Source: Vitellaria paradoxa
Lineage: Eukaryota; Streptophyta; Magnoliopsida; Ericales; Sapotaceae
Direction of reading: 5' to 3'
Length of the DNA stretch: 64,000 nucleotides
Assembly (NCBI GenBank): GCA_019916065.1
Contig: CM034240.1
Span: 47,540,238-47,604,237, forward strand
The position numbers and the translations under genes were made by a program. Shown here one piece after another: positions 59,587 through 64,000 of this stretch (positions within the stretch are counted from its first letter, which is position 1; every line of letters begins with the position of its first letter). A model generated the notes under the pieces. The model was given only the letters and a program-made list of their open reading frames with translations, was not told the DNA's origin and ran no database searches.

Positions 59587-60323
59587 CCCCCCGATTGGAT
59601 GGTGCTAAAATTTCAGATGATAAGTTTTAGAGGGGGTATAAGATAAGAAGGGATATTACTTTTAGAAAGTTGGTCCACATTGATATGATGTTTATGGAGG
59701 AGGATAACTTTTAACTTGGTTTGAATGTTTTATAAATAAGAGGAGATGAATGATGGAAAAAACAATCAAATAACTCTTTTGCCCTTATGGTGTCCCAAAA
59801 CTTAGTTATCCATTAAATTAAATTTGGTTACCAAAACTTAATTATATGTTTATGTTAATTATATAATATGAAAACCAACTAGTACAAATTAATTTTAGAC
59901 AAATTAATTATATTATTATCTTAAAATCACATCACCTCCTATTTGAAAAAAAAAAAAATTTTAATCACACAACCCCCTATTTGGAAAAAAATTATATTTT
60001 TTTATTTTTATTAATATAACTTTTTAATACATTTTTCCATTATAAAAAAAAAGAATTTATTTCTAATATAAAATACATTTTGTAGGTCAGAAAGGGGGAT
60101 GAGAAGGGGCATAATGGTCCAATTTAATCCATATAAGGGGGATAATTTTTGGAGAGCTCAAACCATTTCCAAAAATAATACATCTTCTTCCAAGATTAAG
60201 AAGGGGGGATAATTTTTAGAGGGGAGGAATTTTGCTTCCCAAACCAAGCAAAAAACATCACATCAAAACTTATAAGGGTGTATTATTTATGGAGGCCCCT
60301 ATTTGTAGCATCCAATCGGCCCC
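59587..60323 (+). mobile_element. PIF/Harbinger-like 0.7 kb element, copy 2
   Basis: TAA on both sides. The left end is CCCCCCGATTGGATGGTGCT and the right end, reverse complemented, is GGGGCCGATTGGATGCTACA. It shares long stretches with 36555-37246 in the opposite orientation. No coding capacity. Confidence 0.75.
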
Positions 60324-60561
60324 TAAATTCAAAAGACTTATTCAGATTTAACAAATTAAACTAGGTTGATCCTTCTAATTTGATCATGTTAATACATCCA
60401 AAGTTTCGAACTTGTTTGGTTTTGATAAAAATTACAAGTTAAATTGAATTGAGCCAACCCAATTGGTATATTCATTTTTAAACAATGACTGTGACAACAA
60501 ATTGCTGGCCACCCAAAATCGGATTCCACCATGTTTATGTTTATATTCTTAGATAGAATAT

Positions 60562-60926
60562 GGTCCCGTGAGTAAAAAAAAAATAAGACAAATTGACATA
60601 AAATTTTGTTTTGGGTTAATTTTAGTGTCATTTTTTTTTTTGAAAAGTAGCAAATCATGGGAACAGTTTTTTGAATCCGTTTTCACGGATTCAAAAAAAT
60701 TTACAAAAAATAGCGATAATGGTACTCGTTTGAAAGCTTTCGACACGAAAAATATGATTGTTTAAAGAATTTACACATTTGATTAATTTACTTTTAATTT
60801 TTTTTTGTTTTTTTGGTGAAATATTGAAAATTTTTTAAATTAGTGATGATGGAAAAATTAGAGGATGATAAGTTGTTGGAGATTTATAGAATTTTTTTGT
60901 AATTTTTTAATATGCCAAATCGGCCC
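60562..60926 (-). mobile_element. MITE, TCCGTGRGAACGGA-core family, inverted copy
   Basis: TAT lies on both sides. On the minus strand it carries ATCGTTTTTG-poor but otherwise typical landmarks: AAGCTTTCAAACGAGTACCA, TTTTTTGAATCCGTGAAAAC and ATTAACCCAAAACAAAAT. It is closest to the copy at 210-574. Confidence 0.65.
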
Positions 60927-61889
60927 TATGATGCATGGCAAATTATCCATTATTAATTTTTGAATAAATGATTACCATTTCCAATAAGACAAAAGGTTTA
61001 GAGAAGATTTTGAAAATATTTCTCTCCATGATGCGATCCAGGCAAACATGAATTTAGATTGCACAATTATAACTCTTTTGAGTGCACTAGACATTAATGA
61101 TATTACGAAATGACTTTATGTTGATTAATTAATTTTTAATTATTTATAAAATAAATATATTTTTTTAATTAAATTGAAATTTCAATTATTTTAATTGGTA
61201 CCCCGTGACAAAAATTTATCAATTTTCATGAATATAAAATTGTGAAATACCGACACTCAAAAATAAGTTATATGTCCAATACTTATTGAATACACATATT
61301 AATTGAACACTTTAAATAAGTGTCGAATATGCCAAGAAACGTATTTACTTATTTTATTATTAATTGTCTTCAAATATATAATTAAGATAAATTTAAATTT
61401 GAATAAACAAAACTCTATTAAATTTTAAAAAATTATCTTTATTTTATTTATTAAATTAGTTTTATTGTAGATGATATATTTATATATATAACTAATAAAA
61501 AATATATGTAATTATATTTTTTATTATTTATTTCTCATGTTTGTATTTTTTATTTTAGGGATTAGAAGTTATTATATTGATACTTCATATCTGTGCATAT
61601 TTCACTTAGATCTTGTTTGGTATACCTAAAAAAATTAAAATTTACTTAAATTTATTAAAATTTATTAATTTTTTTAATTAAATTTTATCATATATTACTC
61701 TCACATCAAATCTACGTGCTTTTATTATTATTTTTTTTTTCGACCAAGCACCTCTTGAAAATGGAGAGAATGATGGATAAGCCAGCAGAAGCACGGACGC
61801 GCAGAAGCACTTCTCAAATGGATGCCTTGGTCAAGGGGGCGAAATCACTGCCTTTAATGCGGCCCAGGTAGGCGTCCACCACGACAGGT

Positions 61890-62155
61890 GAGCAGGCTAC
61901 AGTGAATAAATTTACTGTAGGAGTTATAGTGGAAAGACGAAGAGTTGAAATTTATTTTCACTTTAATAATACGTGACTTTTTATCTTTTATATTAATTGT
62001 GTTCCAATCAAATTTTTTTAAATTTTATTTTTATTTTGAAAATAATTTTAATTAATTTAAATTAGAATCATTCGATTAAAAATAATCAAATCTCAACATT
62101 TAATTTTTCACTACAGTCCCCTGTAGTGGATTTATTCATTGCAGTCCCTTAGAAC
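61890..62155 (+). mobile_element. Hairpin MITE (CTGCAGTGAA family), copy 5
   Basis: Ends CAGGCTACAGTGAATAAATT and (reverse complement) CTAAGGGACTGCAATGAAT. The core carries TAATACGTGACTTTTTATC and GTGTTCCAATCAAATTTTTT. Confidence 0.65.
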
Positions 62156-62207
62156 CCCAAGCGAGAACAAGTATATATGGGGCCACACACTTTCCCATGG
62201 GTTCAAG

Positions 62208-62470
62208 GGAGCTGTAGTGAAGATATCCACTGTAGGGGCTGCAGTAGAAAAATAAAGGGTGGAGATTTATTTACATTTTAATAATACGTGACTTTTGACA
62301 GTCCACATTAATTATACTCCAATTAAATTTTTAAAATTTTTATTTTTATTTTGAAAATGATTTTAATTAAAATAAATAGGAACCATTTGATTAAATGCAA
62401 ACAAATCTCCACCTTTTATTTTTCACTGCAGCCCCTGCAGTAAATATCTTCACTGCAGCCCCCTTGAACC
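62208..62470 (+). mobile_element. Hairpin MITE (CTGCAGTGAA family), copy 6
   Basis: Ends TTCAAGGGAGCTGTAGTGAA and (reverse complement) TTCAAGGGGGCTGCAGTGAA are near-perfect inverted repeats. Like copies 2 and 3 it lies close behind another copy in the same orientation. Confidence 0.7.
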
Positions 62471-63794
62471 CCTTCCCCATCTATCCTCGAGGTGGCTCTG
62501 GCTCCCCATAGTCGGAGCATAAAAAAAAAAAAAGTTATTTTTCCCCTAGTTGGAGCATAAAAAAAGTTATTTTTTTAGTAACTAATATTTTTTTTTGGTT
62601 AATTTGACATATTTGTTTTTGATAATTTACAATAAATTTTAAAATATAAAAGAGCAATTTTAATCATTTAAAAAAAATTAATTAAATAAAAACTAACTTT
62701 TAATTAACTATTCCCAAACTAACACTAAACTACGTTCTTTTATCAATAGATCTTTTACCTTTAAATTGCCTAGACGACTTAGTCATTCCCATTTCTTGGA
62801 ATTTCTCCCTTTGAGAGGTTAAAATGTCCTAAAAGTTCAAATTCCTTATAAACAAGTAATTCTATCGTGTAATTAATTACTTAAAAATTAATTTTTTAAA
62901 TAAAAAAGTTAACCTTTTAATAGGTAACCTTTTAATATTTTGTTAATTTGACATTTATGCCTTTCATGATTTAAAAATGTCAAAAAAAAAAAGTAATTTT
63001 GATCATTTAAAAAGTTTAAACAATTAAGTAATCAAAAATTAATTTTTAACTAGTGTTGATCTCACAAGGAGCCAAATTTTGAACAAAGTGAAGATGAGTT
63101 GGACTTAGGTAGTTTGATTAGCTTTCTTACAAACTTATACTAAGGCTTTGTTTGAGAAGAAAAGTAATTATTTTTGTGTTTAGGAAAGGAAAAATAACTT
63201 TTTTAGAGGTGAATTTTTAATTTTAGTTAATTTGACATTTTTACCTTCGAAAGTTTAAAAGAAGGTTGAAATGTAAGAGAATAAATTTGACCAACAACTA
63301 TAGCAGTTAGTTACTGTTGAAGCTAATAGTCACTGATACCAAACCAAGCCTAAAATTTATAGTTGCCAAGTTCACCCGAGTTAAAAGCCCATAGTGTGGG
63401 CCTAGCTTACCATGTTTGAGTCCACATTCCATCGGGTCATCGGCTACATGAGTACAGCCTAATACCAATCCCATTGGGCAAAGGTTGCCAAACAAAGAGA
63501 GCAGCCCTCCTTTGTCGGATTAACAAGTGACCAGACAAGGCTCTTCCAAGAAAATAAATAAATCATTAAACAAGATCCTCCATTTCCGTTGTCCTTGGCA
63601 GGGCCACACTCAGAATTTATAGTAAGGACAGAATTAAATAAGAGCAAATGTATAAATATAATAAAAATAAAATATAAAAAATAATAAAATTAATAAAATT
63701 TTAGTATAACTTTTTAAATTAACGTAGACAATTGCCCCTGGAGGGCATTGTTTGGTTCCACGATAGTCCTAAGCAAAGATAGTATGATAATGGG

Positions 63795-63960
63795 GTGTTT
63801 GGAGATTCAAAAGAAACCAAAAAAAAAAAAAAAAAAATCAAAATATAGGTTTGACGTGATGTAAAAATGATATGTGATAAAATGTGATTGAAGGAATTTG
63901 AAAACTTTCGAAACTTTTTTGAAGTTTTTTAATTTTTTTTAGGCTCCAAACGAGCCCAAT
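63795..63960 (+). mobile_element. Short MITE (GATGTGATGTGAAAA type), copy 2
   Basis: Starts GGGGTGTTTGGAGATTCAAA and ends TTTAGGCTCCAAACGAGCCC, an inverted pair. The following text (GGCCGTTTGGAGGTTTTAAA from 63967) starts what looks like another MITE cut by the window end. Confidence 0.55.
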
Positions 63961-64000
63961 ATAGAGGCCGTTTGGAGGTTTTAAAAAAAAGTGAAATTTA

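Larger units (their letters stand above)
58084..64000. other. MITE-dense intergenic region to the window end
   Basis: No gene is supported. The content is a chain of MITEs (58188-58628, about 59137-59300, 59587-60323, 60562-60926, about 61610-61730, 61890-62155, 62208-62470, about 62560-62740, 63145-63350, 63795-63960) separated by short AT-rich spacers, and an AAT microsatellite (58939-58976). A less AT-rich patch at 63340-63620 is unrecognised. Confidence 0.6.

Overview
This window reads as nuclear DNA of a flowering plant, almost certainly a eudicot. Its genes are split by AT-rich introns with GT/AG borders, and every recognisable protein belongs to a plant family. The space between genes is very AT-rich and full of short non-autonomous transposons (MITEs). 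No bacterial, plastid or mitochondrial gene organisation is present. I cannot name the species from sequence alone.

Seven protein genes can be supported, six of them with known families. From left to right they are: a small CxCSPTxHPGSFRC protein (+, 3792-4076); a LEA_2/NHL-type membrane protein whose last coding exon lies 2.7 kb from the first (-, 4554-7996); a DUF630/DUF632 protein with an N-myristoylation start (-, 9940-18495, four exons); a METTL22-type protein methyltransferase (-, 22589-27778, nine exons); an IST1-like ESCRT-III regulator (-, 30110-32832, six exons); the mitochondrial basic amino acid carrier BAC2 (+, 52640-55980, two exons); and PDX1.2, the non-catalytic partner in vitamin B6 synthesis (-, 56978-57901, one exon). 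All exon joins were worked out by hand and keep the reading frame. A possible eighth gene, encoding a 71-residue microprotein, sits at 43357-43705 (-).

The stretch from 32.8 to 52.6 kb is a gene-poor block apart from that candidate. It and the other intergenic parts hold several repeat families that can be told apart: Tourist-like MITEs with TAA target duplications; a 365-440 bp family built around an inverted TCCGTGRGAACGGA core; two opposite-facing 0.7 kb PIF/Harbinger-like copies; a hairpin family with ends like CTGCAGTGAA and unusually long (14-15 bp) target duplications; two Mutator-like elements, one with a MITE nested in its terminal repeat and one carrying about 430 bp of alternating TG/CG DNA; and two LTRs carrying 5S rRNA-like sequence (Cassandra type), one an intact solo LTR with a perfect 5 bp target duplication.

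The most biologically pointed result is at PDX1.2. The protein has lost key PDX1 catalytic positions, and a perfect three-unit heat-shock element plus a second, imperfect one lie just upstream of a TATA-like box. This fits a heat-induced pseudoenzyme. The genes otherwise look like unrelated housekeeping or stress genes rather than a cluster acting together.
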